Shown: piece by piece, positions 24,010 to 32,641 of the stretch
Layout: every line of letters begins with the position of its first letter
How positions within the stretch are numbered: position 1 is the first letter of the stretch
Made by a program: the position numbers and the translations under genes
Origin: DASUAS01 sp963841415
GTDB taxonomy: Bacteria > Actinomycetota > Acidimicrobiia > IMCC26256 > DASPTH01
Length of the DNA stretch: 64,000 nt
Reading direction: 5' to 3'
Assembly: GCA_963841415.1 (NCBI GenBank)
Contig: CAWJCN010000001.1
Span: 1,302,001-1,366,000 of the forward strand
Notes under the pieces: model-generated
Told to the model about the DNA's origin: nothing
Seen by the model: the letters and a program-made list of their open reading frames with translations, nothing else
The model's database searches: none

Positions 24010-24999
24010 GCCCCGCCCTCGTCCTCGGCGCGCCGTGAGTGCACCGCCTCGTGGGCGCGGCGGCGCTCCTGGTGGCGCGTCCACAGCGTCTCGTTGATCA
24101 CCGCGGCGGACGTGATGAGCCGTCCGAGCAGGTACGCCCACAGAAGGAGCGCGAGCGCGAAGCCGATGGCGCCGTAGGTGTCGGTCTTGTGCTCCACCCG
24201 GTTGGCGATCCAGTAGACGGTGACGAGGTGGAGCGCCTCGAGGCCGATCCCGAAGACCGCCGCGCCGGGCAGGAGCGCGGTCCACGGGATGTCGGGCGCG
24301 TGCGGCATGTACCACGACACCCCCAACCAGACGATGAAGGGCACGAAGGCGAACAGCAGCGTCGCCACCAGGCCACCCACGACCGTCTCCGTCCTCACCT
24401 TGCCGATCAGCGCCGCCACCCCGAGCGCGAACGTCACCACCAGCACGAGCACACCCGCAGCTCGGGCCATGCTCGGCGGCTTTCCGGCGCGGGTGCGCCA
24501 CACCAGCGCGTGCACGATGCGGAGCACCTTGAGCAGGGACCGGGTGGCGAGGAGCAGCGCGAAGCCCACCACCACGAACGTGAGGATCCGCTGCCCCGTC
24601 GACAGGTCGCCGACGCCGGCGAACGCCTTGGCCGCGACACCCCCGATGCCCGCGTTGCGTGCGAGCTGGCCCGGGTCTTCATCCGCCGCGCTGGCGCCGA
24701 GCCCGAAGACCACGACGACCAGGAACACGTACGGGATCATGAACAGGAACACGCGGAACGCCACCGCGCCCGCGAGCACTCCCCCACCTGCCGACACGTC
24801 GCGTTCGAAGGCACTCGAGCGCGGTGTCGAGGAAGCGCGAGTCGGGACGCTTCGCCTCCAGCTGGTCGCGTGTGCGATCGATGCGGCCGACCACACGAGC
24901 CTGAGTCGCCTTGAGGCGATCCTTGCGCGACTGCGTGACCGGCTCATCGTCGGCGTCGTTCATCTCGCGATCCTCACCGGCACTGCCGGCTGGAGTCAT
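24000..24999 (-). CDS. YihY/BrkB-type membrane protein, frameshifted
   Basis: An approximately 332-residue inner-membrane protein of the YihY/virulence BrkB family, often annotated as ribonuclease BN but of uncertain function. Six hydrophobic segments follow FERDVSAGGGVLAGAVAFRVF; the conserved TYGAIGFALALLLWAYLLG block is present. The N-terminal 65 residues (ending DSRFLDTALE) are in a different frame from the remainder; one extra base near 24813 explains it. The ATG at 24999 overlaps the upstream small gene's stop (ATGA); an internal ATG at 24963 is the alternative. Confidence 0.8.
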
Positions 25000-25172
25000 T
25001 CGAACTGGGCGGTCAACCCTCCGAGGATGACCGACACCAGGACGCCCAACGGCAGCGCGCCCCAGTACGACACGTTCGCGTGGACGTTACCCAGGAAGAG
25101 CATGAGCATCCAGGTGGCGGGGAAGGTCGCCACCAGGAAGATCACGATGCCGAAGAACAGACCCTTGATCAT
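24996..25172 (-). CDS. 58-residue two-helix membrane protein
   Basis: A short protein with two membrane helices (MIKGLFFGIVIFLVATFPATW and WGALPLGVLVSVILGGLTA). The ATG at 25172 has an AGGGGG ribosome-binding site about 6 nt upstream, and its stop overlaps the YihY start, making a two-gene operon. No family assigned; small partners of YihY-type proteins are not characterised to my knowledge. Confidence 0.65.
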   Translation of the reverse strand: MIKGLFFGIVIFLVATFPATWMLMLFLGNVHANVSYWGALPLGVLVSVILGGLTAQFE

Positions 25173-25258
25173 TCGTGCCCCCTCTCGGTGAGTTCGAGCA
25201 CAGCATGGACGACCGTGCGCCGCGCGGCGCGGCAATCGGTCGCGCGGGGGCAGACGTC

Positions 25259-25972
25259 TCAGAGGTGCTCGACCGCGGCGATGGCTGCGGCCGCGGCCGT
25301 TTCTGCCGCGAGCACGGAGTCGGTCGTCACCTGCGTCAACCGCTCGGCCGCCTCGGGATGGTTCTCGAAGTAGGCGGTGATCGCCTCGACGTTCGGAGTC
25401 CCGTCGAGGTTGCTCATCGTGAACACCTCGGTGTCGACGAGACCGTCGCTCGAACGGTCGGAGATGGCACGGAACACGGACCAGCGCACGCCGCGCGCCT
25501 CGCACACGTGCGCGATCGCCGCGGTCTCCATGTCGAGCGCCACGACACCTCGGGCCTCGAGCTCGGCCAGCGCCTCCATGTCGTCGATCAGCTCGTCGTT
25601 GGTCCACAGGTGGCCTGTGTGGTCGTGGTCACCGAGGCGGGTCGGCCGGTGCTCGCGCCCGCTCGGGCCGTGGACGACGACCTCCGGCATCACGAGGGTG
25701 CCGATCGGCGTGTCGCCCGAACCGGCGCCCGCGATGCCCACGACGAACACGTGCTCGACGTCGTACGCGTCGAGCAGACGCTCGACGCCCTTGGTCGCGA
25801 GCGCCATCCCCATGCCGGTGACGATCCCGACGACGTCGCGGTCACCGACCCGGCCCGTGCGGACGGTCAGCCCGTCGACATCCGTCTCGACGAGGTCGAG
25901 CGCGCGCGTCAACGGGTCGAGCTCCATGGGCATCGCGCACACGAAGGCCACCGGTCCCGCCATGGGCGGCAT
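25259..25972 (-). CDS. Nucleosidase (MTA/SAH nucleosidase-like)
   Basis: A 237-residue PNP/UDP-phosphorylase-fold protein. The N-terminal CAMPMELDPL segment, VVGIAGAG glycine loop, the VALDMETAAIAHVCEARGV stretch with the ribose-binding Met-Glu, and the acid in FRAISDRSSDG match 5'-methylthioadenosine/S-adenosylhomocysteine or futalosine nucleosidases. Which base is cleaved cannot be told. Start ATG 25972 or 25963; the first is used. Divergent from the 56-residue gene. Confidence 0.85.
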   Translation of the reverse strand: MPPMAGPVAFVCAMPMELDPLTRALDLVETDVDGLTVRTGRVGDRDVVGIVTGMGMALATKGVERLLDAYDVEHVFVVGIAGAGSGDTPIGTLVMPEVVVHGPSGREHRPTRLGDHDHTGHLWTNDELIDDMEALAELEARGVVALDMETAAIAHVCEARGVRWSVFRAISDRSSDGLVDTEVFTMSNLDGTPNVEAITAYFENHPEAAERLTQVTTDSVLAAETAAAAAIAAVEHL

Positions 25973-26026
25973 GCTGCCCCGCCCGGCATCGGTCACGCCA
26001 GCGCCGGGTCGTGGTTGACTGTCGCG

Positions 26027-26197
26027 ATGGTGCGGTACTACGCGGGCGACTGGACCGTCCAGGAGCTGGCCGACATCGAGCAGGAGCTCGCACGGCAGGG
26101 CGTCGCGTACTCCATCGACGGTGACGACCTGCTCGTCCGCGACGACCACGCCGAGCGGATGGTCGACATGATCGTGGAGTCGATCACCGAGACCTGA
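26027..26197 (+). CDS. 56-residue acidic protein, function unknown
   Basis: A very short soluble protein, beginning MVRYYAGDWTVQELADIE and ending VDMIVESITET, with a compact alpha/beta look; I do not recognise it. A TTGACT box lies 6 nt before the ATG and may be a leaderless -10. The stop overlaps the serine hydrolase start (TGATG), which supports it being translated. Confidence 0.65.
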   Translation: MVRYYAGDWTVQELADIEQELARQGVAYSIDGDDLLVRDDHAERMVDMIVESITET

Positions 26198-27231
26198 TGC
26201 GACGGCTGGCCCTGGCAGCGGCGTGCCTCCTGGTGCTCGCGGCGCTCGCGATGCCGGCAGTTGGCGCGAGTCCGTTCGCCGCCGCTGACGCCGCGTTCCG
26301 GACCCGCGTGCGCGACGACAGCCTGCCCGGTGGGGTGCTGCTCGTCGCCCGCGACGGTGACGTCGTGCACCGGTTCGCGGTCGGCGATGCCACCGCGCGG
26401 ACGGTGATGCCCATCGCGTCGGCGAGCAAGTGGTTGACGTCGGCAATCCTCATGACCCTCGTCGACGAGGGGAAGCTGTCGCTCGACGACCCGGTGCGGC
26501 GGTACCTCTCCGCCTTCGACGGCGGCAAGTCGGCCATCACCGTGCGTGAACTGTTGTCGCACACCACCGGACTCTCGCCCACCGGTTGTGAGGGTGACCC
26601 GACCACGACGTTGCGCCGGTGCGTGGCGTCGATCGCGACCGGACCCGACCCGTCGGTCGCGCCGGGCACGGAGTTCCACTACAGCGGGGTGGGGTTCGTG
26701 GTCGCGGGACGCATCGTCGAGCGACTGAGCGGGACGTCGTTCGAGCAGGCGTTCGAGGACCGCATCGCGCGACCACTGGGCATGACGCACACGCGCTTCG
26801 ACGGAATCAGGAAGCCGCATTCGCACAATCCGGCGCCGGCCGCGTCGGCGACGTCGACAGTCGCGGACTACGCGCGCTTCCTCCGGATGCTCGCGGCGGG
26901 CGGGACGGTCGACGGTCGGAAGGTGCTGTCGGCGGCGTCGGTGGCGGAGATCGAGAAGGACCAGGTGGCGGGGCTCGACACCCGCGACGATGGCGCGGTC
27001 GAGATCACCGGCATCCCGACGTACGGCCTGGGGGTGTGGCGCGACGTCGTGGGGGTCGACGACTCGATCGAGGTGGTGAGCGGCAGCGGCGCGCTCGGCT
27101 TCTACCCGTGGATCGACCGGGTGCACGGTACGTACGGGATCGTCGCCGTCGACGACGAGATCCACGGCCCCGAGCACGCGGTCCCCGCCTCGCAGCGCAT
27201 CGCCCGCATGCTCTGGCAGGCGGCCGGCTGA
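26197..27231 (+). CDS. Exported serine hydrolase (beta-lactamase class C-like)
   Basis: A 344-residue protein with a signal peptide (about residues 1-24, ending AVGASPF) and a penicillin-binding/esterase fold. The nucleophile motif SxxK is SASK in MPIASASKWL (about residues 74-77); LSHTTGLSP follows, and the tyrosine motif appears as YSG in FHYSGVGFV rather than YxN. The usual C-terminal HTG/KTG is replaced by SGALGF. It is probably an esterase or D-aminopeptidase-like enzyme rather than a beta-lactamase. Translationally coupled to the 56-residue gene. Confidence 0.88.
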   Translation: MRRLALAAACLLVLAALAMPAVGASPFAAADAAFRTRVRDDSLPGGVLLVARDGDVVHRFAVGDATARTVMPIASASKWLTSAILMTLVDEGKLSLDDPVRRYLSAFDGGKSAITVRELLSHTTGLSPTGCEGDPTTTLRRCVASIATGPDPSVAPGTEFHYSGVGFVVAGRIVERLSGTSFEQAFEDRIARPLGMTHTRFDGIRKPHSHNPAPAASATSTVADYARFLRMLAAGGTVDGRKVLSAASVAEIEKDQVAGLDTRDDGAVEITGIPTYGLGVWRDVVGVDDSIEVVSGSGALGFYPWIDRVHGTYGIVAVDDEIHGPEHAVPASQRIARMLWQAAG

Positions 27232-27254
27232 TCGCCTGAACGTTGGCGGCCCCT

Positions 27255-27803
27255 GTGGCGAGTGATCCTCTGAACCGATCAGACGGAGCCCGTGCGTTGG
27301 GAGAGGGTGAAGGGCTGGAGGACTTCGATGCGTTCTTTCGTCGCGAGTATCGAGCCTTGGTGGGGCTGGCGGTGGTGCTCACGGGCGACCGCGCCGCGGC
27401 CGAGGATCTCGCCCAGGACGCGCTGCTCGCCGCGCACCGGAAGTGGAGTGAGGTCGCCGAGTACGACGATCCGGGCGCGTGGGTGCGACGCGTGGTCGCG
27501 AACCGGTCGGCGTCGTCGTGGCGGCGCCGGACGCGGGAGCTGCGGGCGATGACGCGCCTCCGCTCGCGCGCGGTCGACGTCGACCCACCGCTGGAGCCCC
27601 CCGACGACGAGTTCTGGGATGCGGTGCGCGCGCTCCCGGCACGTCAGGCGCAGTGCGTCGCGCTCCTCTACCTGGAAGATCGGTCGACGGCGGAGATCGC
27701 GGAGATCCTCGGGATCGCGCCGGGGACGGTGCGCGTGCACCTGCACGAGGCGCGCACGACGCTCGCGCGGCAGCTGTCCGAACGCGACGGGGACGAACCG
27801 TGA
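27255..27803 (+). CDS. SigE-like (ECF) sigma factor
   Basis: About 182 residues. Region 2 is FDAFFRREYRALVGLAVVLTGDRAAAEDLAQDALLAA and region 4 is LPARQAQCVALLYLEDRSTAEIAEILGIAPGTVRVHLHEAR (both described by position about 24-60 and 125-165). The start is uncertain: GTG 27255 is used, TTG 27243 is possible. The stop overlaps the next gene (GTGA), which encodes a membrane protein with a short cytosolic N-terminus, the usual layout of a sigma factor with its regulator. Confidence 0.92.
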   Translation: MASDPLNRSDGARALGEGEGLEDFDAFFRREYRALVGLAVVLTGDRAAAEDLAQDALLAAHRKWSEVAEYDDPGAWVRRVVANRSASSWRRRTRELRAMTRLRSRAVDVDPPLEPPDDEFWDAVRALPARQAQCVALLYLEDRSTAEIAEILGIAPGTVRVHLHEARTTLARQLSERDGDEP

Positions 27804-29164
27804 GCCTCGACACACGGGGGCGCGCCGCGGGCGCGGCGGTGCGGGCCGCGGTCCAGCGCGTGAGCGCGCCGAACTCGGGCGTCGTGGTTCGGCGTCGCGA
27901 GCGACGGCGGCGTACGCGGGCGTCGGTCGTCGCGCTCGTCGTGCTGCTCGTGGCCGCCGCCGTGGCGATCCCGTTGCTCACCCGCGACGACGACCGCCTC
28001 ACGGTGGCGTCGACGAGTCCTCGCACGGCCGATCAGTCGCAGGTGGGCGACCGCTTCGTGCCGGCGACCACGACCTCTGGCGACACCACGACGATGCCGA
28101 TCACGCTGCCCGACGGTCGGCCCTACACCGTGCGCTACGCGAAGGGTCTCGACCTCGCCCAACTCGGTTTCCGCTCGATGGTTGCCGCGACGCTGCAGCT
28201 CGGCGACGGCGCGCGCCCCCAGACCCGCACCTTGTCGGTGCTGCGCACCACCGCCGCCGAGCGGTATCCGCGGATCACCCCGGTGGCCACGTATCCGGAC
28301 CCTCAGGGACATCCGATTCCGTACTACGTCGATCCGACGTCGCCCGACCGTGGTGGCCTGGCCCTGCAGCTCGGCCCGTGGCTCGTGGTCGTCCCCGACC
28401 TCGACGACCCTGCGAACCATCCCGACGACCACCTGACACCCGACCAGCGCGCGGTGTGGGCACAGAACCTGGGCGGGTGGGTCGACGCCGCCGGCTTCCC
28501 GGTGCTCGCGCCCGGGCGCGCGCTCACGCTCGGCCAGACCGCCAAGGGGAGCTTCGTGCTCGGACCCCCCTTGTCGCGGTCGAAGAACAACGTCGCCATC
28601 GGCGAGCGGTGGCTGTGCGAGGGCCCGGGCGCGGACACCACGACCCCGCGGCGCTTCCCGCCGACGCCTCGGGGCGCGACGAAGGGCGCGGCGTGGTGCG
28701 ACGAGAAGACGGGGCTCCACGTCTCGGTGGTGGGGACCAAGCGATTCGTCGACCGCGCGATCGAGACCTTCCGGATCGAGCCGTTCAGCACCGCATCGCA
28801 TGCGACGCGCATCGTGTTGTCGAGCGGTACGGTCGCAGCCGGCTCGACGCTGCCCGGGGTCGTGGTCGTCGTGAACAACACCGGCGATCCGCTGACCTAT
28901 CCAGGGTGCGGCGGCCTGTTCCAGGTGGCGCTCACGCAAGGCGGCGCACCACCCGAGGTGGCGTGGTCCGCGTGCCGGATCGACTACACCGTTCCCGAAG
29001 GTGAGTCGACGTACCCGGTGACGGTGTCCGCCAGCGCCGTGTCGTGCGCGGTCGACGCCTCGTGTCCAAAGTCTCCCGGGCGTTACGAAGCGGTGCTCGC
29101 GCAGAGCGAGAGCGACCTTCCGCCCGCGAAGCCGGTTCCGGTGCGCGTGGTCCCCGCGCGCTGA
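27800..29164 (+). CDS. Membrane protein, probable partner of the sigma factor
   Basis: A 454-residue single-pass protein: about 45 cytosolic residues rich in arginine, a membrane helix ASVVALVVLLVAAAVAIPLL (about residues 46-65), and a long extracytoplasmic domain with a Thr/Ser stalk and cysteines (CEGPG, WCDEK, CGG, CRID, CAVDASC) likely forming disulfides. No zinc-binding anti-sigma HxxxCxxC motif is present in the N-terminus, so an anti-sigma role is inferred from the operon only. The TGA abuts the TGA of the converging LLM gene as TGATCA. Confidence 0.75.
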   Translation: MSLDTRGRAAGAAVRAAVQRVSAPNSGVVVRRRERRRRTRASVVALVVLLVAAAVAIPLLTRDDDRLTVASTSPRTADQSQVGDRFVPATTTSGDTTTMPITLPDGRPYTVRYAKGLDLAQLGFRSMVAATLQLGDGARPQTRTLSVLRTTAAERYPRITPVATYPDPQGHPIPYYVDPTSPDRGGLALQLGPWLVVVPDLDDPANHPDDHLTPDQRAVWAQNLGGWVDAAGFPVLAPGRALTLGQTAKGSFVLGPPLSRSKNNVAIGERWLCEGPGADTTTPRRFPPTPRGATKGAAWCDEKTGLHVSVVGTKRFVDRAIETFRIEPFSTASHATRIVLSSGTVAAGSTLPGVVVVVNNTGDPLTYPGCGGLFQVALTQGGAPPEVAWSACRIDYTVPEGESTYPVTVSASAVSCAVDASCPKSPGRYEAVLAQSESDLPPAKPVPVRVVPAR

Positions 29165-30055
29165 TCAGACCTCGACTGCGAGCACGGCAAGGGCTTCGAG
29201 CTGTTCGAGGTAGTGCGCCGCTGAGTGGTGCCGGAAGTTGACGTTGACCATGGTGGCGCCGATGTCGCGCAGCGCGACCAATACGTCGACTGCGGTGTCG
29301 GACTCCCCGATCGGATCGAGCAGCTTTCCCGACGGGAGCACCACCTCGAACGGCGGGAGATCGCTCGCCTCCTGACGCGCGTCCCATGCGGCGGTCTGGC
29401 GTGCGACGTCGAGCATCGCCGACAGCTCCGCACGGTGGAGCCCGAACGGCGCCCAGCCATCGGCCAGCTCGACCGCTCGACGGAGCGACCGTTGCGTGCG
29501 ACCGCCGATCCAGAGTGGCACCGTCTGCTGCACTCCGCAGGGATCGACGATCATGCCGGAGTAGTCGAAGAACTCGCCGTGGAACTCCGGCTCGCGCCGA
29601 CCGAAGCTCGTTCGCAGCGCACGCAGCGACTCGTCGGCCCGCGCGCCGCGGTCGTCGAACGGCGCGCCGAGCAGCTCGAACTCCGGCTGCAGCGAACCGA
29701 CGCCGACGCCCAGGATCAGCCGACCACCGGAGATGCGGTCGAGCGTGCCGTACCGCTTGGCGATCGCCAGCGGGTGGTGGTAGCCGAGCACGAGCACGTA
29801 GGTGGCGAAGCGGATACGGGTGGTGCGCGCGCTGAGGTAGCCGAACGTGGCCAGCGGATCCCAGTAGCGACCGCCACGCACCGGCGCGACGTCGTCGGGA
29901 ATCACGACGTGCTCGCTGCACGTGAGGTACTCGTAGCCGAGGCGGTCCGCGGCCTCGATCAGCGGCACGACCTCGGCGAGCTCGGCATCGGTCTCCCACG
30001 GGGCGTGGCCGTCGGGCGTCATCGTGAACAGCGGGGTCGTGACACCGAGCCTCAC
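29165..30055 (-). CDS. LLM-class F420-dependent oxidoreductase
   Basis: A 296-residue luciferase-like TIM barrel, probably using coenzyme F420. Conserved parts: ADRLGYEYLTCSEHVVIP, the FATYVLVLGYHHPLAIAKRYGTLDRISGGRLILGVGVG region with the nonprolyl-cis-type bulge, and WIGGRTQRSLRRAVELADGWAP. GTG 30055 overlaps the DUF35 stop (GTGA). It is the third gene of a thiolase-like/DUF35/LLM operon, so the substrate may be a CoA-linked or terpenoid intermediate; this is inference. Confidence 0.88.
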   Translation of the reverse strand: MRLGVTTPLFTMTPDGHAPWETDAELAEVVPLIEAADRLGYEYLTCSEHVVIPDDVAPVRGGRYWDPLATFGYLSARTTRIRFATYVLVLGYHHPLAIAKRYGTLDRISGGRLILGVGVGSLQPEFELLGAPFDDRGARADESLRALRTSFGRREPEFHGEFFDYSGMIVDPCGVQQTVPLWIGGRTQRSLRRAVELADGWAPFGLHRAELSAMLDVARQTAAWDARQEASDLPPFEVVLPSGKLLDPIGESDTAVDVLVALRDIGATMVNVNFRHHSAAHYLEQLEALAVLAVEV

Positions 30056-30471
30056 CGGGCGGAGTCCTCTCGTGGACGGAAGCGGTAGAGCGTGAGCTCG
30101 TCGTCGACGTCGTCGAAGACGACTTCGACCGGCATGCCGATCGTGACCGCATCGGTCGCGACATCGACCAGGCGCGTCGGCATGCGCGGTCCCTCGTCGA
30201 GTTGCACGTATGCGATCGCGTACGGCGCGTCGGCTTGGTACGCGGGCGTGGGCGCGCGGTGCACGATCGAATACGTGTAGACGGTGGCGTCGCCGCTGAC
30301 CGGCGCCCAGGTCGCCGACGGCGATCCGCAATTCCGGCAGCGCTCGCCGGGTACGAAACGGAGTTGCCCGCACTCGTCGCACCGCTGCACGACGAGCTCG
30401 TGCCGACGCAGCGCGTCCCAGAACGGCGCGTCGAGCGGCGTGATGTCGGGCCGGAAGCCCTCGTAGGCCAT
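30052..30471 (-). CDS. DUF35 OB-fold zinc-ribbon protein (acyl-CoA associated)
   Basis: A 139-residue protein with N-terminal helix FWDALRRHELVVQR, a rubredoxin-like zinc ribbon CDECGQLRFVPGERCRNCG (about residues 31-49), and a C-terminal OB-fold. Such proteins are obligate partners of thiolase-like or hydratase/aldolase enzymes (for example in cholesterol side-chain degradation by ChsH2/Ltp2). It follows exactly such a thiolase-like gene. ATG 30471 overlaps the stop of a mini-ORF on repeat D; GTG 30474 is the alternative start. Confidence 0.92.
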   Translation of the reverse strand: MAYEGFRPDITPLDAPFWDALRRHELVVQRCDECGQLRFVPGERCRNCGSPSATWAPVSGDATVYTYSIVHRAPTPAYQADAPYAIAYVQLDEGPRMPTRLVDVATDAVTIGMPVEVVFDDVDDELTLYRFRPREDSAR

Positions 30472-30535
30472 CACTCCGGGTCGATTCCGCTACGGCGTCC
30501 CGGCCTCCGGCCACGCCTCCGCTGCATCTCCATCA
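30468..30535 (-). repeat. MIRU-like repeat, copy D (thiolase-like / DUF35 junction)
   Basis: TGATGG flanks the element on both sides (30530-30535 and 30468-30473 on the minus strand); the second copy includes the DUF35 ATG. It encodes a 20-codon ORF (30533 to 30471) reading MEMQRRRGRRPGRRSGID then PE, whose TGA overlaps the DUF35 start as TGATG. AGAGGAAG lies just upstream of the mini-ORF start, so this small peptide has its own ribosome-binding site. Same core and orientation as copy A. Confidence 0.85.
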
Positions 30536-30546
30536 GCACTTCCTCT

Positions 30547-31728
30547 TCACGCTCGGGCCAAAACTGCGGCGTAGTGCGCCTGCGACACACCGCCAACGCC
30601 GCAGTGGAACGCGAGCTCGGCGCCGTCGACCTGGCGGGGACCGGTCTCACCACGCAGTTGCTCGACCAGCTCGATGAGCGTGAACAGCGCGCAGCTCGCC
30701 GCGTGCGTCCCCGACAGGTAGCCGCCGTGGGTGTTCGTCGGCAGCCGCCCGCCCAGCGCGATGCCGCCGTCGGCGACGAACGGTCCGCCGTCGCCCTTGG
30801 CACAGAACCCGGCGTCCTCGAGCTCGGTGATCACGCTGATGGTGAAGTGGTCGGACACGCCGGCGACGTCGATGTCGTCACGCGTCACGCCGGCGAGACC
30901 GAAGGCGGTGTCGGCCGCCCGCCGACCCGAGAAGGACGTCAGCTCGGGCGCGGTGTTCGGGTCGAGGTAGCCGTGGCCCTCGCCCCAGCCGAGGAGCACG
31001 ACCGGGTCGTGCACTCCTGTGGCGGAGGCGTGCGCACGTCGTGTCACCACCACGCATCCACCACCTTGATTGACCAGACAGCAATCGAGGAGGTGGAGCG
31101 GCTCGGCCATGATGCGCGACGAGAGGACGTCGTCGACGGTGAGCTCACCCTTGTCGCGCATGACCACGCGCGGGTGCAGCGTGGCCGAATGACGTTGCGC
31201 AACTGCGATCTCGGCGAGCTGCGCCGACGTGGTGCCGTACTCGTACATGTGCCGGCGCGCCACCATCGCGAAGTCCGCGACACGCGTCGTGCCCATCACC
31301 GCTTCGAACGGGCTCCCGAGCTTGGCCATGTGCTCGACGGCGGCGTTGCGGTCGGCGGCGGTGTAGCCCACGCCCGAACCTGCCGCTGCGGTCGGTACGA
31401 CGACCACCTCGGCGAGCCCGTGGGCCACCGCCAGCGCGGCGAGCCCGACGCCGGCGGCCTGGCTGGCCGCGCCAACTCCGGTGTTGGCGTGGAAGCGCAG
31501 CGGGTGGCCCACCACGTCGGCCACCGCCGATGCCGGCAGCGCGTGGCGAACCCCGTACCCCTCGGGGGCGGGGCCGATGAGCCCGTCGAGATCGCGGAGA
31601 CCGAGACCGGCGTCGGCGAGAGCCCCCTCGACGCACTCCCACCACAGGTCGGGCTGCTCACGATCGTCGAGCTTCCCCTGCTCCGACACGTAGACACCTG
31701 CGATCGCGGCGTCGCTCAACCCCGGCAC
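30547..31728 (-). CDS. Thiolase-like lipid-transfer/acyl-CoA lyase-type protein
   Basis: A 393-residue thiolase-fold protein of the SCP-x/Ltp type. The N-terminal half has GVGAASQAAGVGLAALAVAHG and the C-terminal half the TNTHGGYLSGTH and AFHCGVGGVSQAHY motifs. The catalytic nucleophilic cysteine of degradative thiolases is not evident in the nucleophile-elbow position, and such proteins paired with DUF35 act as aldol-lyases in steroid side-chain degradation. GTG 31728 is chosen from the TACGTT box 7 nt upstream (leaderless). First gene of its operon, divergent from an enoyl-CoA hydratase. Confidence 0.87.
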   Translation of the reverse strand: MPGLSDAAIAGVYVSEQGKLDDREQPDLWWECVEGALADAGLGLRDLDGLIGPAPEGYGVRHALPASAVADVVGHPLRFHANTGVGAASQAAGVGLAALAVAHGLAEVVVVPTAAAGSGVGYTAADRNAAVEHMAKLGSPFEAVMGTTRVADFAMVARRHMYEYGTTSAQLAEIAVAQRHSATLHPRVVMRDKGELTVDDVLSSRIMAEPLHLLDCCLVNQGGGCVVVTRRAHASATGVHDPVVLLGWGEGHGYLDPNTAPELTSFSGRRAADTAFGLAGVTRDDIDVAGVSDHFTISVITELEDAGFCAKGDGGPFVADGGIALGGRLPTNTHGGYLSGTHAASCALFTLIELVEQLRGETGPRQVDGAELAFHCGVGGVSQAHYAAVLARA

Positions 31729-31735
31729 GGTCCCG

Positions 31736-31765
31736 AACGTACCGGGTTCGCGCCGGTGGTACCGT
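31736..31765. promoter_or_regulatory. Divergent leaderless promoters
   Basis: Minus strand TACGTT (31741-31736) lies 7 nt from the GTG at 31728; plus strand TACCGT (31760-31765) lies 9 nt from the GTG at 31775. The two start codons are only 46 bp apart, so the -35 regions must overlap the opposite gene's transcription start. Confidence 0.5.
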
Positions 31766-31774
31766 CTCGCCCCC

Positions 31775-32572
31775 GTGGGCAACCTGCGCGTCGACCGTCA
31801 CGGGCACGTCACTGTCTTCACGCTCGACCGGCCCGAGAAGCGCAACGCCTACGACGACGAGACGATGCGCGAGATCGGCGACGCGATCCTCGCCTTCGAC
31901 GCCGACCCCGAGCAGTACGTCGGCATCGTGACCGGTGCCGGCGATGCGTTCTGCTCGGGCAACGACCTGTCGTCACCGGGCGGCGGCCGGATCAAGAGCG
32001 GCCCTCGCCGCTTCCCGCTCACCGACATGTCCGGGTTCGGTGCGACGAAGAAGCCGATGATCGCGGCAGTGAACGGCCTCGCCGTCGCCGGTGGCTGCGA
32101 GATCGCGATGGCGTGCGACTTCCGCATCGCCGCCGACACCGCGTGGTTCGGCCTGTTCGAACCCAAACGGGGGCTGGTGCCCGGCGTCGCCATCCAGCTG
32201 TTCCCACGGATGATGAACTACGGCGATGCGTCGTGGATGCTCCTCACCGCCGCGCGCGTCGAGGCGGCCGACGCGCTGCGGATCGGGCTCGTGCAGCAGG
32301 TGGTGCCGGCGGCCGAGCTCATGGACTTCGCGATGGCTACCGCGCAGAGCATGTGCGAGCTGTCGCAGGTGTCGCTGCAGCTCATGAAGCAGGTGCTGCG
32401 CCAGCACCGCGACCGCGACCTGACCGAGTCGCTCGAGCTCGGCCTCGCGCTCAGCCGTCTCCTCCAACTCGGAGACGACGTGGACGAGGGTGTCGCCGCC
32501 TTCCGCGAGAAGCGCGACACCCACTTCACCAACCGCTGGCCCGACGACCCCGACGACCCCTCACCCTCCTGA
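31775..32572 (+). CDS. Enoyl-CoA hydratase/isomerase family protein
   Basis: A 265-residue crotonase-fold protein. FTLDRPEKRNAYDDETM near the start, the oxyanion-hole segments FCSGNDLSS and ANGLAVAGGCEIAMACDFRIA, and the AFVEPKRG-like stretch WFGLFEPKRGLVPG identify the family. The catalytic acid pair is not both obvious, so hydratase versus isomerase or hydrolase is open. GTG 31775 fits the leaderless promoter. It belongs with the divergent thiolase-like operon in a beta-oxidation-type pathway. Confidence 0.92.
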   Translation: MGNLRVDRHGHVTVFTLDRPEKRNAYDDETMREIGDAILAFDADPEQYVGIVTGAGDAFCSGNDLSSPGGGRIKSGPRRFPLTDMSGFGATKKPMIAAVNGLAVAGGCEIAMACDFRIAADTAWFGLFEPKRGLVPGVAIQLFPRMMNYGDASWMLLTAARVEAADALRIGLVQQVVPAAELMDFAMATAQSMCELSQVSLQLMKQVLRQHRDRDLTESLELGLALSRLLQLGDDVDEGVAAFREKRDTHFTNRWPDDPDDPSPS

Positions 32573-32573
32573 A

Positions 32574-32617
32574 CATCTCAGAGTTGACCCTCACGGGCGT
32601 ACGCGAACTCTGAGATG
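32574..32617. terminator. Perfect 12-bp palindrome at convergent gene ends
   Basis: CATCTCAGAGTT (32574-32585) and AACTCTGAGATG (32606-32617) are perfect reverse complements with a 20-nt loop. It sits between the converging enoyl-CoA hydratase and acyl-CoA ligase genes. The same element, inverted and slightly degenerate, lies at 53107-53150. Confidence 0.7.
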
Positions 32618-32641
32618 CTCGTGGGATCGGGTGGGAGCGGG

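Noticed and set aside
24000..24999. YihY gene as a true pseudogene
   Set aside because: Only a single extra base separates two conserved halves; same pattern as four other genes, so a sequence error is more likely.
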